Source of the DNA: Algibacter luteus | GTDB taxonomy: Bacteria; Bacteroidota; Bacteroidia; Flavobacteriales; Flavobacteriaceae | Reading direction: 5' to 3' | NCBI RefSeq assembly: GCF_900141715.1 | Contig: NZ_FQYK01000005.1 | Location: 248,001-312,000, forward strand | DNA length: 64,000 bases | Shown here: one piece after another, positions 35,074 to 42,998 of the stretch | Position numbering within the stretch: the stretch's first letter is position 1 | How the letters are laid out: each line of letters begins with the position of its first letter | Notes under the pieces: generated by a model | Told to the model about the DNA's origin: nothing | The model's input: only the letters and a program-made list of their open reading frames with translations | Database searches by the model: none | Program-made: the position numbers and the translations under genes

Positions 35074-36364
35074 CTTTTAGTTTTGCTTTTCTTTCTTCTT
35101 CCCAATGCTCCCTAACTTGTTCAAGGTAATCTTCTGTGGCTTTTTTATTGTACCTATGTAGTTGTTCAGGACTGCTATGTGTAGTTATGGTCATTATTGC
35201 TTTATCAGGCAATACGTTTAAGTGATTTGTAATAAATGACCTTCTACAGGTATGTGAAGAAATTAATAAGTGTTTGGCATAGATGCCTCTTTCATTCCTG
35301 TTAGTTTCCTTGTTTCTTAAATCTCCGATAATTTCCTCATCAATATCTGCATTTTTGCAAATCACTTTTATTTCTTTGTTAAATAAATTTTCAAGGGATT
35401 TAGGGGTTAATTCAAATTCAGGTAACTTCCCGCCCCTTTTTTTGAGGATTGTTTTTATTTGTGGGTGTAGAGGTATTTTAACGGGTGCTATTGTCTTAAC
35501 TGTGGCACTTATTAGCATATTATCGCCTACAATTTTTAGTCTTTCTATCTCGCTAAAATCACTTACCCTTAAACCTGTCCATAGTCCGATAATAAACAAA
35601 TCTCTAATTTTGTCCTGTCTTTCATCTTTAATCTCTAATTCAAATATTTTTTTTATTTCGTCTTTGTTCAAATAGGTATCCAGTGTTTCGCCTCTTTTAA
35701 CATAAAATCTTCTGCTTTCGTATTCAGGGTTATACTTATAGCCTTTTGTTTTTATTTCATTACAAAACATTTTTACCTGACTTATATATTTATTTATAGT
35801 GGTTTTAGAATAACCGCCATCAATGGATAGAAAACTTACAAATTTTGTGAAAAACTCTAAACCAATGTCAATATGTTTAAGTTTAGTCTTATGCTTGGTT
35901 TCAAATTCTTTTAATCGTGTAGATGTTGTTTTGTATTTTCTAATTGTTTTTATGTTAATAGGTTTTCCTGTATCGGGATTTATTCTTGAATTTGATTCTT
36001 CTATATAGTTGTCTATAAAAGGTATAAAAAACACTGTTGTGTCGTTTTCGTCCGTGGGTCTATTGTTAAATTTATTTACAGTATTGTCAAGCCATTGCTT
36101 AGTAATCAGTTCGCCTCTTGCTTCCGATTTGTTATATTCAGATACTATAGAGGTCTTTAAATCCTCTAACCTTTTAGTTATATCTTCTTTGTCCTCAATG
36201 TGTTCAGCAATGCTCTTAAAACGTTGTAGTTTGTTGTTCCAATGGTTTGGATTTATAAGCAATCTTATTTTAGATACTTCGTCAAAATCCTTGCTATGAT
36301 AAAACCTAACATAAATGTGGGATGGGTTTTTCTTTCCTTTTACTATAAATCGTATTGATGCCAT
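35066..36364 (-). CDS. int: tyrosine recombinase / integrase of the element
   Basis: 432 aa. An N-terminal arm-binding region (FIVKGKKNPSHIYVRFYHSK, an AP2-like start), a core-binding domain (about 105-215) and a catalytic domain with Arg266 (TGLRVSD), His371-x-x-Arg374 (HTCRRSF), His396 (THSSPEQ) and Tyr405 (RYNKK): the complete R-HxxR-H-Y set. It belongs to the phage/conjugative-transposon integrases common in Bacteroidota. It sits at the right end, 182 bp inside attR, and points inward. Confidence 0.95.
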   Translation of the reverse strand: MASIRFIVKGKKNPSHIYVRFYHSKDFDEVSKIRLLINPNHWNNKLQRFKSIAEHIEDKEDITKRLEDLKTSIVSEYNKSEARGELITKQWLDNTVNKFNNRPTDENDTTVFFIPFIDNYIEESNSRINPDTGKPINIKTIRKYKTTSTRLKEFETKHKTKLKHIDIGLEFFTKFVSFLSIDGGYSKTTINKYISQVKMFCNEIKTKGYKYNPEYESRRFYVKRGETLDTYLNKDEIKKIFELEIKDERQDKIRDLFIIGLWTGLRVSDFSEIERLKIVGDNMLISATVKTIAPVKIPLHPQIKTILKKRGGKLPEFELTPKSLENLFNKEIKVICKNADIDEEIIGDLRNKETNRNERGIYAKHLLISSHTCRRSFITNHLNVLPDKAIMTITTHSSPEQLHRYNKKATEDYLEQVREHWEEERKAKLKVI

Positions 36365-36400
36365 TTTTTTTATTGTCTTTCTATAGCTAATATATAAAAT

Positions 36401-36424
36401 CTTCCCGAAATATTCCCGATTATT
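36401..36424 (+). other. right subterminal repeat, possible integrase arm site
   Basis: Matches 25959-25982 at 20 of 24 positions, in direct orientation, again with two CCCGA half-sites. It lies 37 bp upstream of the integrase start, so it might also act as an operator for int. Confidence 0.6.
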
Positions 36425-36545
36425 ATGTAATTACTTGAATTTTTGTGAAATTTAAAGAAACCCATTAAGACAATAAACTCTTTATATATAAGGCTTTTAA
36501 GATGGTTTTTGAAATTATCTGAAATCTATTGAATTTCATTGTGGT

Positions 36546-36565
36546 AGTCCAGTTCCCGCTACTAA
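36546..36565 (+). repeat. attR direct repeat
   Basis: Identical to the last 16 bases of the tRNA plus ACTAA's remaining bases (25896-25915). No tRNA body precedes it. It marks the right border of the element. Confidence 0.93.
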
Positions 36566-36571
36566 GAGAAG

Positions 36572-36602
36572 AACCAAATACATTTACGTATTTGGTTTTT
36601 TT
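36572..36602 (+). terminator. original tRNA-fMet terminator, stranded by the insertion
   Basis: Perfect 10-bp stem AACCAAATAC/GTATTTGGTT, ATTTAC loop, six T. It stands 6 bp after attR, the place it would have after the tRNA in an empty site. Confidence 0.9.
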
Positions 36603-36633
36603 ATGCTTAATATTTTCTACTTTAAACGTATTT

Positions 36634-37659
36634 CTATTTTGGAGCAGAAGATTCTCTAACAACCAATTCAGCATCCAGAATAATCTTATTCAAGGTTTGC
36701 TTAATTGTTTTTTTATTCTTGTAATTCAAGAAGGTTAAAGCGGCTTGTTTGCCAATTTCCTCACTATGCTGATTGATACTTGTAATTGAAGGTGTAACCA
36801 TTGCAGTGAAAGGTTCGTTACCAAAACCAACCAACGCAATATCTTCTGGAACTTTTATTTGTAATTCGTTCAGTAATTGAAGAGCTCCTAGAGCAGCGTA
36901 GTCACTGGCAATATAAACAGCATCGGGTCTGTTTTTGAGTTTTAATAATTGCTCCATTTTTTGCCTTCCGTCTTCTATAGTGAGGCTGCTTTCAATAAGG
37001 AGTTCATTATCTAAAGGAAGATGATGTTTTTTCAAGGCATCAACGTAACCTCTAATTCTATTATTAAAAATTCTGGTATGTTTATAACCGCCAATATGTG
37101 CAATTCGTTTTCTACCTTGTTTAACGAGATGTTCTACAATAACATGACTGCTTTCATAATCATTAATTCCAATATAATCTACGTTTAAATCGTTCTCACC
37201 GCGATCAAAAAGTATTAAAGGGATACCTTTAGCCTTTACTTTTTCATAAAATTCTAAATCTATAGTTTCATTAGCCATTGAAGCTATAATCCCATCAACT
37301 TGTGTAAATAATAAAGTATCTATGTTGTTGCATTCCTTTTTATAGGATTCGTTTGATTGTGTTATTATAATATTATATCCTTCTTTATTTAAAACTTCTT
37401 CTATATTTTGAATCACCGAAGAAAAAAAGTTGCTATTGGTACGAGGTACAATAACACCAACTAAATTACTTTTACCTTTTCGCAATGCACTAGCAAGATG
37501 ATTGGGCTGATAATTTAAGTTTTTTGCTACTTGTCTTACTGCTTTTTTAGTTTTTTTGCTAATTCTAGAGTCGTTATGAAGCGCTTTAGAAACCGCAGCA
37601 GTAGAGATATTTAGCACATTTGCAATATCTTTTATAGTAGTTTTCTTTTTAGTATTCAA
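36634..37659 (-). CDS. LacI-family transcriptional regulator of the KDG locus
   Basis: 341 aa if started at the TTG at 37659-37657. That start gives NTKKKTTIKDIANVLNISTAAVSKAL, the normal LacI-family N-terminus (HTH plus hinge helix HLASALRKGKSN), and leaves a 22-bp operator free upstream. The ATG at 37728 would add 23 residues and read through promoter and operator. The rest is a periplasmic-binding-protein-like effector domain (VGVIVPRTNSNFFSSVIQNIE onwards, about 60-335). It diverges from kdgK. I infer repression relieved by KDG or a related sugar acid, plus self-regulation. Confidence 0.88.
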   Translation of the reverse strand: MNTKKKTTIKDIANVLNISTAAVSKALHNDSRISKKTKKAVRQVAKNLNYQPNHLASALRKGKSNLVGVIVPRTNSNFFSSVIQNIEEVLNKEGYNIIITQSNESYKKECNNIDTLLFTQVDGIIASMANETIDLEFYEKVKAKGIPLILFDRGENDLNVDYIGINDYESSHVIVEHLVKQGRKRIAHIGGYKHTRIFNNRIRGYVDALKKHHLPLDNELLIESSLTIEDGRQKMEQLLKLKNRPDAVYIASDYAALGALQLLNELQIKVPEDIALVGFGNEPFTAMVTPSITSINQHSEEIGKQAALTFLNYKNKKTIKQTLNKIILDAELVVRESSAPK

Positions 37660-37671
37660 TTTTTTTATATC

Positions 37672-37693
37672 TTTGCTTAATCGTTTAAGCAAA
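37672..37693. promoter_or_regulatory. LacI-type operator 1
   Basis: 22-bp palindrome: TTTGCTTAA and its exact reverse complement TTAAGCAAA around TCGT. It overlaps the -7 box of the lacI promoter and lies 12 bp ahead of the TTG start. Confidence 0.8.
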
Positions 37694-37720
37694 TGTAATG
37701 TATTTATTGTTTGAATCAAA
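37690..37720 (-). promoter_or_regulatory. promoter of the LacI-family gene
   Basis: Minus strand TTTG (37720-37717), 19 nt, TACATTTG (37697-37690); the box is overlapped by operator 1, so repressor binding would block it. Confidence 0.65.
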
Positions 37721-37760
37721 ATCTTCAATACATTAAAGGTTTTGGTTTTATTTTTAATTT

Positions 37761-37782
37761 TTTGGTTAAACGTTTAAGCAAA
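37761..37782. promoter_or_regulatory. LacI-type operator 2
   Basis: TTTGGTTAA, ACGT, TTAAGCAAA: the same palindrome as operator 1 with one changed arm base, centred 42 bp before the kdgK start. It should control kdgK, the phosphofructokinase and aldolase genes. Confidence 0.78.
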
Positions 37783-37813
37783 CTAATTAATATTTTAAAT
37801 AAGAATTAAACAA

Positions 37814-38860
37814 ATGGGTAAAGTAGTAACATTTGGAGAAATCATGTTAAGATTAGCTCCTCAAGGATTTTTAAGATTTTCTCAAGCAAATAGTTTTGAT
37901 GCTATTTACGGAGGAGGTGAATCAAACGTAGCAGTATCGTTAGCAAACTACGGTGTAGATGTAGATTTTGTAACACGTTTACCAAAAAATGATATTGGTG
38001 AATGTGCCATGATGGAAATGCGCAAAAGAGGCGTTGGTGTTGATAAAATTGTATGGGGTGGAGATCGTTTAGGTATCTACTTCTTAGAAACTGGTGCCGT
38101 ATCTAGAGGTTCTAAAGTAGTTTATGATAGAGCACATTCTGCCATTGCAGAAATTAAGTCTGGAATGATTGATTGGGACGCAGTTTTTGAAGGTTGTGAA
38201 TGGTTTCACTGGACAGGTATTACTCCTGCTATTTCTCAAGGATCTGCTGATGTGTGCTTAGAAGCTGTAAAAGCTGCAAGTGCAAAAGGAATAACTATTT
38301 CTACAGATTTAAATTACAGAGCAAAACTTTGGAAGTATTGTGATGCTGCTCATAGAGAAAAAGTAATGACCGAGTTAACATCGTACTGTGATATTGTTTT
38401 AGGAAACGAAGAAGATGCTGAAATGCACTTTGGTATTAAACCAGAAGGAATTACTGTTCAAACTCAAGGGCACGATGTAAAAGCTGAAGCTTTCTTATCG
38501 GTTTGTGAACAAATGATGGAAAAATTCCCAAGAGCTAAAAAAGTAATTACGACTTTAAGAGGATCTATTTCTGCTTCTCATAATACATGGGCGGGTGTTT
38601 TATATGATGGTAAAACATTATTCCAAACACGTCAGTATCAAATTACAGATATCGTTGATAGAGTAGGTGGAGGAGATTCATTTATGGGAGGTTTAATCTA
38701 CGGATTATTAAAATACCCAAAAGATGATCAAAATGCTTTAGATTTTGCTGTAGCTGCTTCATGTTTAAAACATACTATTAAAGGTGATGCCAACTTAGTA
38801 ACAGTTGCCGAGGTTGAAAAACTTATGGGTGGTGATGCTTCTGGGCGTGTTGCTAGATAA
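37814..38860 (+). CDS. kdgK: 2-dehydro-3-deoxygluconokinase (KDG kinase), PfkB family
   Basis: Phosphorylates 2-keto-3-deoxygluconate to KDPG with ATP. The 348-aa product has the PfkB/ribokinase signature 1 YGGGESNVAVSLANYG (about 36-51), signature 2 DIVDRVGGGDSFMGGLIYG with the catalytic Asp (about 277-295), and the KDG-kinase-like start VVTFGEIMLRLAPQGFLRFSQA. First in an operon with a phosphofructokinase and KDPG aldolase, controlled from a LacI operator. A paralogue lies at 46066. Confidence 0.93.
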   Translation: MGKVVTFGEIMLRLAPQGFLRFSQANSFDAIYGGGESNVAVSLANYGVDVDFVTRLPKNDIGECAMMEMRKRGVGVDKIVWGGDRLGIYFLETGAVSRGSKVVYDRAHSAIAEIKSGMIDWDAVFEGCEWFHWTGITPAISQGSADVCLEAVKAASAKGITISTDLNYRAKLWKYCDAAHREKVMTELTSYCDIVLGNEEDAEMHFGIKPEGITVQTQGHDVKAEAFLSVCEQMMEKFPRAKKVITTLRGSISASHNTWAGVLYDGKTLFQTRQYQITDIVDRVGGGDSFMGGLIYGLLKYPKDDQNALDFAVAASCLKHTIKGDANLVTVAEVEKLMGGDASGRVAR

Positions 38861-38905
38861 GCATCTAATAAAACATTTTTATTTTAAAATAACCTTTAAA
38901 GACTC

Positions 38906-40123
38906 ATGAAAAAATCGATTGCAATTATTTGCGGAGGCGGTCCAGCTCCTGGTATCAATACCGTTATAAGTACAGTAGCCAAAACTTTTTTAAAAGATGG
39001 TTACGAGGTAATTGGTGTTCATCATGGGTATCAAGGATTACTATCAGACGATCCAGAATTGAAGATTTTCGATTTTCATCATGCCGATCGTATTTTTAGC
39101 CGTGGTGGTTCTACTTTAATTATGAGTAGATTTAAACCCAAGGATAGCGACTTTAAAGCTGATTTTTTTAAAAAACATAATGTAAAATTATTGGTAACTA
39201 TTGGCGGCGATGATACAGCATCAACCGCCAATAGATTAACCAAGTATCTTCAATCTCAAGATTTAACGGTTTCGCATGTTCATGTTCCAAAAACTATCGA
39301 TAACGATTTGCCTTTACCTGATAGAAATCCAACTTTTGGTTTTCATACAGCTAAAGATGAAGGTGTTCGTATAGGAAATACGGTTTATGAAGATGCCAGA
39401 ACTAGTGAAAACTGGTTTGTTGTATCTGCTATGGGGCGTTCAGCGGGTCATTTGGCTTTTGGCATTGCTTCGGCTTGTCATTTTCAAATGATGATTATTC
39501 CAGAAATGTTTGATAAAACAACCATTACTTTCGAAAAGCTCATTAACTTGATTGTGTCTTCAATAGTAAAATGCAAAATTGAAGGCGTAGAGTATGGCGT
39601 TGCTTTGGTAAGTGAAGGTGTTTTTCATTTTATGGAAGAGGAAGAAATTATAAACTCCGGAATCAATTTTACTTATGATGATCATGGACATCCTGAGTTA
39701 GGAAATGTAAGTAAGTCTCATATTTTTAACTATCTTTTACAATTAAAATTAAAAGAGATCGGGCTAAAAGTTAAATCAAGACCAGTAGAACTTGGTTATG
39801 AATTAAGATGTTGTAATCCCATTGCTTTTGATTTAACATTGTGTACGCTTTTAGGAATAGGCGTTAAGAAATTATTTGACCAAGGTATATCTGGTTGCAT
39901 AGTTAGTGCAAATTCCAAAGGAGATATAACACCTTTATTTTTAAAAGATTTTGAAGATGAAAATGGCAAAATACCTCCAAGATTGGTAGATATTAATTCG
40001 GATATGGCACAATTATTCATTAACAATTTGTTCTATATTCAAGAAAAGGATTATGAAAAAGCTAAAAAATATGTGCCAAACCCCGAGGCATATGATTTTA
40101 AGAAAATATTAAACTGGAACTAA
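38906..40123 (+). CDS. phosphofructokinase of the PPi-dependent type
   Basis: 405 aa of the PfkA superfamily (IAIICGGGPAPGINTVIS at the N-terminus). Two positions decide the phosphoryl donor. This protein has GGDD (100-103) where ATP enzymes have GGDG, and PKTIDND (128-134) where they have PGTIDND. Asp and Lys there are the marks of pyrophosphate-dependent enzymes, so I predict reversible PPi-linked F6P/F1,6BP conversion. Substrate could also be another sugar phosphate such as sedoheptulose-7-P. It lies between kdgK (45 bp) and the aldolase (18 bp), where it would help send triose phosphate back to hexose phosphate. Confidence 0.82.
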   Translation: MKKSIAIICGGGPAPGINTVISTVAKTFLKDGYEVIGVHHGYQGLLSDDPELKIFDFHHADRIFSRGGSTLIMSRFKPKDSDFKADFFKKHNVKLLVTIGGDDTASTANRLTKYLQSQDLTVSHVHVPKTIDNDLPLPDRNPTFGFHTAKDEGVRIGNTVYEDARTSENWFVVSAMGRSAGHLAFGIASACHFQMMIIPEMFDKTTITFEKLINLIVSSIVKCKIEGVEYGVALVSEGVFHFMEEEEIINSGINFTYDDHGHPELGNVSKSHIFNYLLQLKLKEIGLKVKSRPVELGYELRCCNPIAFDLTLCTLLGIGVKKLFDQGISGCIVSANSKGDITPLFLKDFEDENGKIPPRLVDINSDMAQLFINNLFYIQEKDYEKAKKYVPNPEAYDFKKILNWN

Positions 40124-40141
40124 AAATTAAAAAACAATAAA

Positions 40142-40810
40142 ATGGCACAATTTTCAAGATTAGAAGTGGCACAAGCAATGAAAGATACCGGAATGATTCC
40201 TTTATTCTTTCATAATGATATAGAATTAAGTAAAAAAGTATTAAAAGCATGCTACGATGGTGGTGCGCGTTTAATGGAGTTTACAGCACGTGGTGATTTT
40301 GCTCATGAAGTTTTTGGAGAGTTAACTAAATATGCAATTAAAGAATTACCTGGAATGATTATGGGTGTTGGTTCTGTTACCGATGCAGGACAAGCATCAT
40401 TGTATATGACTTTGGGAGCAAACTTTATAGTAACACCAGTATTAAGAGAAGATATTGCAATTGCATGTAATAGAAGAAAAGTACTTTGGTCTCCTGGTTG
40501 TGGTACATTAACTGAAATTACTAGAGCTGAAGAGCTAGGATGCGAAATTGTAAAATTATTCCCTGGCGATATTTATGGGCCACAATTTGTAAAAGGTATA
40601 AAAGGACCACAACAATGGACCTCTATTATGCCAACAGGTGGAGTTTCTCCAACTGAGGAAAATTTAAAAGCTTGGTTTGATGCAGGTGTAACTTGTGTTG
40701 GAATGGGATCTAAATTAATCTCAAAAGAAATTATTGCTAACAAAGACTATGCAAAACTAGAGAAAGATGTAAAAGCTGCTTTAGCGATTGTTAAATCTGT
40801 TAGAAAATAA
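40142..40810 (+). CDS. eda: KDPG / KHG aldolase
   Basis: 222-aa class I aldolase that splits KDPG to pyruvate and glyceraldehyde-3-phosphate. Family segments: MIPLFFHNDIELSKKVLKACYDGGARLMEFTARG (the Glu in MEFT acts in catalysis), GVGSVTDAGQASLYMTLGANFIVTP, and the Schiff-base lysine in CEIVKLFPGDIYGPQFVK (about residue 140). The end PTGGVSPTEENLKAWFDAGVTCVGMGS binds phosphate. Last gene of the kdgK operon; a terminator follows. Confidence 0.94.
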   Translation: MAQFSRLEVAQAMKDTGMIPLFFHNDIELSKKVLKACYDGGARLMEFTARGDFAHEVFGELTKYAIKELPGMIMGVGSVTDAGQASLYMTLGANFIVTPVLREDIAIACNRRKVLWSPGCGTLTEITRAEELGCEIVKLFPGDIYGPQFVKGIKGPQQWTSIMPTGGVSPTEENLKAWFDAGVTCVGMGSKLISKEIIANKDYAKLEKDVKAALAIVKSVRK

Positions 40811-40832
40811 TAGTAGTAGTTAATTAAGTTTA

Positions 40833-40864
40833 AAAGAGTCACATGAATTGTGGCTCTTTTTTTT
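40833..40864 (+). terminator. intrinsic terminator of the KDG operon
   Basis: AAGAGTCACA / TGTGGCTCTT stem (one G-T pair), TGAAT loop, then eight T. Confidence 0.9.
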
Positions 40865-40996
40865 GTTTTATTCAAATTTTAACCATGGTTTGTAATGCCT
40901 TCGTCATTAGAAACTATACTTTATCATGTCGCATTATTTTTCTTTTTTACTCTATATAATTTTGCTACATTTGGCATCGAATAAAAAATTTTTAAA

Positions 40997-41701
40997 ATGA
41001 AAATAATGAAATACTTAAGTCTTACAGCGGTGTTAATTTTTCTAGTATCCTGTAATAAAAATGGTGCTGCCCAAAAGCCTATTAAAACAGAATTAGATTC
41101 AGTGAGTTATGCCATTGGAATGGATGTTGCTAAAAATGTAAAGGCAAGTTTTGATGATTTTGATAATGACTTGTTTATTCAAGGATTTAATAATGTCATT
41201 GATTCAACTGATATATTATTAGACCAGGCCGTTGCGCAACAAGTAGTAAGAACATATTTCCAAAACAAACAAAAGGAAGAAGCCGTTAAGCGTCAAGAAG
41301 AAGCTCTAAAAAATAAAGAAGAGGGTGAAAAATTCCTTTCTGAAAATAAAACAAAAGATGGTGTTGTAACTACTGAAAGTGGGTTACAATATATGGTTCT
41401 TAAAGAAGGAACAGGTGAAAAACCTACTACCGCATCAAAAGTAAAAGTGCATTACCATGGTACTTTAATTGACGGAACTGTATTTGATAGTTCAGTTGAT
41501 AGAGGTGAGCCAACTGAGTTTGGAGTAACTCAAGTGATTAAAGGTTGGACAGAAGGTTTACAATTAATGCCAGTTGGATCAAAATACAAATTTTTTATCC
41601 CAAGTGATTTAGCATATGGTGGTAACCCAAGACCAGGTGGGGCTATTAAACCGAATTCAACTTTAATTTTCGATGTAGAATTACTAGAAATAGTAAAGTA
41701 A
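40997..41701 (+). CDS. FKBP-type peptidyl-prolyl isomerase lipoprotein
   Basis: 234 aa. The signal peptide ends in lipobox LVSC (Cys19), so it is probably anchored in a membrane facing the periplasm. An N-terminal FKBP dimerisation domain (SVSYAIGMDVAKNVKASFDDFD to about residue 115) and a charged helix (KQKEEAVKRQEEALKNKEEGEKFL) are followed by the FKBP catalytic domain (about 125-232): VKVHYHGTLIDGTVFDSS, VIKGWTEGLQLMPVGSKYKFFIPSDLAYG. This is the FkpA/Mip arrangement; it assists folding of envelope proteins. Confidence 0.93.
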   Translation: MKIMKYLSLTAVLIFLVSCNKNGAAQKPIKTELDSVSYAIGMDVAKNVKASFDDFDNDLFIQGFNNVIDSTDILLDQAVAQQVVRTYFQNKQKEEAVKRQEEALKNKEEGEKFLSENKTKDGVVTTESGLQYMVLKEGTGEKPTTASKVKVHYHGTLIDGTVFDSSVDRGEPTEFGVTQVIKGWTEGLQLMPVGSKYKFFIPSDLAYGGNPRPGGAIKPNSTLIFDVELLEIVK

Positions 41702-41721
41702 AAAAGATATTATTACATAAT

Positions 41722-41762
41722 AAAACAGTCGTTTAACATAAGTTTAAACGACTGTTTTTTGT
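41722..41762 (+). terminator. intrinsic terminator of the FKBP gene
   Basis: Perfect 14-bp stem (41723-41736 with 41744-41757), 7-nt loop, T-run after it. On the other strand it follows the small 41767-41910 gene, so it may serve both. Confidence 0.9.
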
Positions 41763-41766
41763 TTAG

Positions 41767-41910
41767 TTAGTTATCTAGTTCGTCTTTTTTCTTGCCACCC
41801 ATCATAAATTTGATTAGAAACCCAACCAGTGTTAGGCAAACAATTCCAAAAACGGCAATCATTATGGCGCCATTAGTCCAGCTATAAAGAGAAATAAATT
41901 GAGCTATCAT
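41767..41910 (-). CDS. small single-pass membrane protein, 47 aa
   Basis: Begins MIAQFISLYSWTNGAIMI, continues into one hydrophobic helix (AIMIAVFGIVCLTLVGFLIKF, about residues 15-35, with no gap) and ends with GGKKKDELDN. The positive C-terminal end suggests it stays in the cytoplasm. It is too short for many gene finders. It fills the gap between the FKBP terminator and era, and a short ORF with such a coherent membrane-protein layout is unlikely by chance. No function is known to me. Confidence 0.7.
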   Translation of the reverse strand: MIAQFISLYSWTNGAIMIAVFGIVCLTLVGFLIKFMMGGKKKDELDN

Positions 41911-42064
41911 AATTTAAAATTTTCAGCTAAATTAATACACTTCATGATGAGTAAATATGATTTTTATCAGATATTTAAAATGAAATAAATTGGTTTTAAA
42001 GTCAATAGATAGCGCAATTGATAATCCAAGGTTGTAACTTTGTAGTCTTAAAAAATAAAATAAA

Positions 42065-42946
42065 ATGAACCATAAAGCAGGTTTTGTAAATATTATTGGA
42101 AATCCGAATGTTGGTAAATCTACATTAATGAATGCTTTTGTTGGAGAAAAACTTTCTATTATCACATCAAAAGCACAAACAACAAGACATCGAATTTTAG
42201 GAATTGTAAACGGAGATGATTTTCAAGTAGTTTTAAGTGATACTCCCGGCATTATAAAACCAGCGTACGAGTTACAAGAGTCTATGATGGGCTTTGTAAA
42301 ATCTGCTTTTGAAGATGCCGATGTACTTATTTACATGGTGGAAATAGGTGAGAAGGAACTAAAAGATGAAGCGTTTTTTAATAAAATCACCAATTCCAAA
42401 ATCCCGGTTTTATTACTTCTAAATAAAATAGATAAGTCAGATCAAGTACAGTTAGAAGAGCAAGTTCAGTCATGGGCTGAAAAAGTTCCCAATGCTGAGA
42501 TTTTTCCAATTTCTGCCCTAGAAGGATTTAATGTTAAAGAAGTATTTAATCGCATTATCGAATTACTTCCAGAATCGCCCCCATTTTATCCAAAAGACCA
42601 ATTAACAGATAAGCCAGAACGTTTTTTTATTAATGAAACCATCAGGGAAAAGATTCTCATTCATTACAAAAAAGAAATCCCTTATGCAGTTGAGGTTGAT
42701 ACTGAAGAGTTTTTCGAAGAAGAAAAGATAATTCGTGTCCGATCGGTAATAATGGTTGAAAGAGAAACTCAAAAAGGTATTATTATTGGACATAAAGGTT
42801 CTGCATTAAAACGCGTTGGAGTTGAAGCTCGTAAGGATTTAGAGGCTTTTTTCGGTAAACAAATTCATCTTGAACTATACGTTAAAGTAAATAAAAACTG
42901 GCGTAGTAATCAAAATCAATTGAAGCGTTTTGGTTATAACCAATAA
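42065..42946 (+). CDS. era: GTPase Era
   Basis: 293-aa ribosome-assembly GTPase that binds 16S rRNA. G1 GNPNVGKST (12-20), switch region TTRHRILG, G3 DTPG (about 60-63), G4 NKID (about 120-123) and G5 SALEG. The KH RNA-binding domain is at the C-terminus, with IGHKGSALKRVGVEARKDLE (about 240-259). Length is normal. A TAACTTTG -7-like box lies 23 bp ahead of the start. Confidence 0.97.
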   Translation: MNHKAGFVNIIGNPNVGKSTLMNAFVGEKLSIITSKAQTTRHRILGIVNGDDFQVVLSDTPGIIKPAYELQESMMGFVKSAFEDADVLIYMVEIGEKELKDEAFFNKITNSKIPVLLLLNKIDKSDQVQLEEQVQSWAEKVPNAEIFPISALEGFNVKEVFNRIIELLPESPPFYPKDQLTDKPERFFINETIREKILIHYKKEIPYAVEVDTEEFFEEEKIIRVRSVIMVERETQKGIIIGHKGSALKRVGVEARKDLEAFFGKQIHLELYVKVNKNWRSNQNQLKRFGYNQ

Positions 42947-42998
42947 GCCGTATTAATCTCCTCATGTAAGGTTTTCGAGGTAGTAACGACAAATTTGC

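Noticed and set aside
35283-36299. Several plus-strand frames of 60-130 codons
   Set aside because: They are all antisense to the integrase, whose catalytic residues are complete.
36529-36738. Small frames across attR on both strands
   Set aside because: They cross the att repeat and terminator, and have no start context or family resemblance.
37783-37813. Promoter -7 box for kdgK after operator 2
   Set aside because: Only weak matches such as TAATATTT; none has the right spacing to a TTG, so no promoter is listed.
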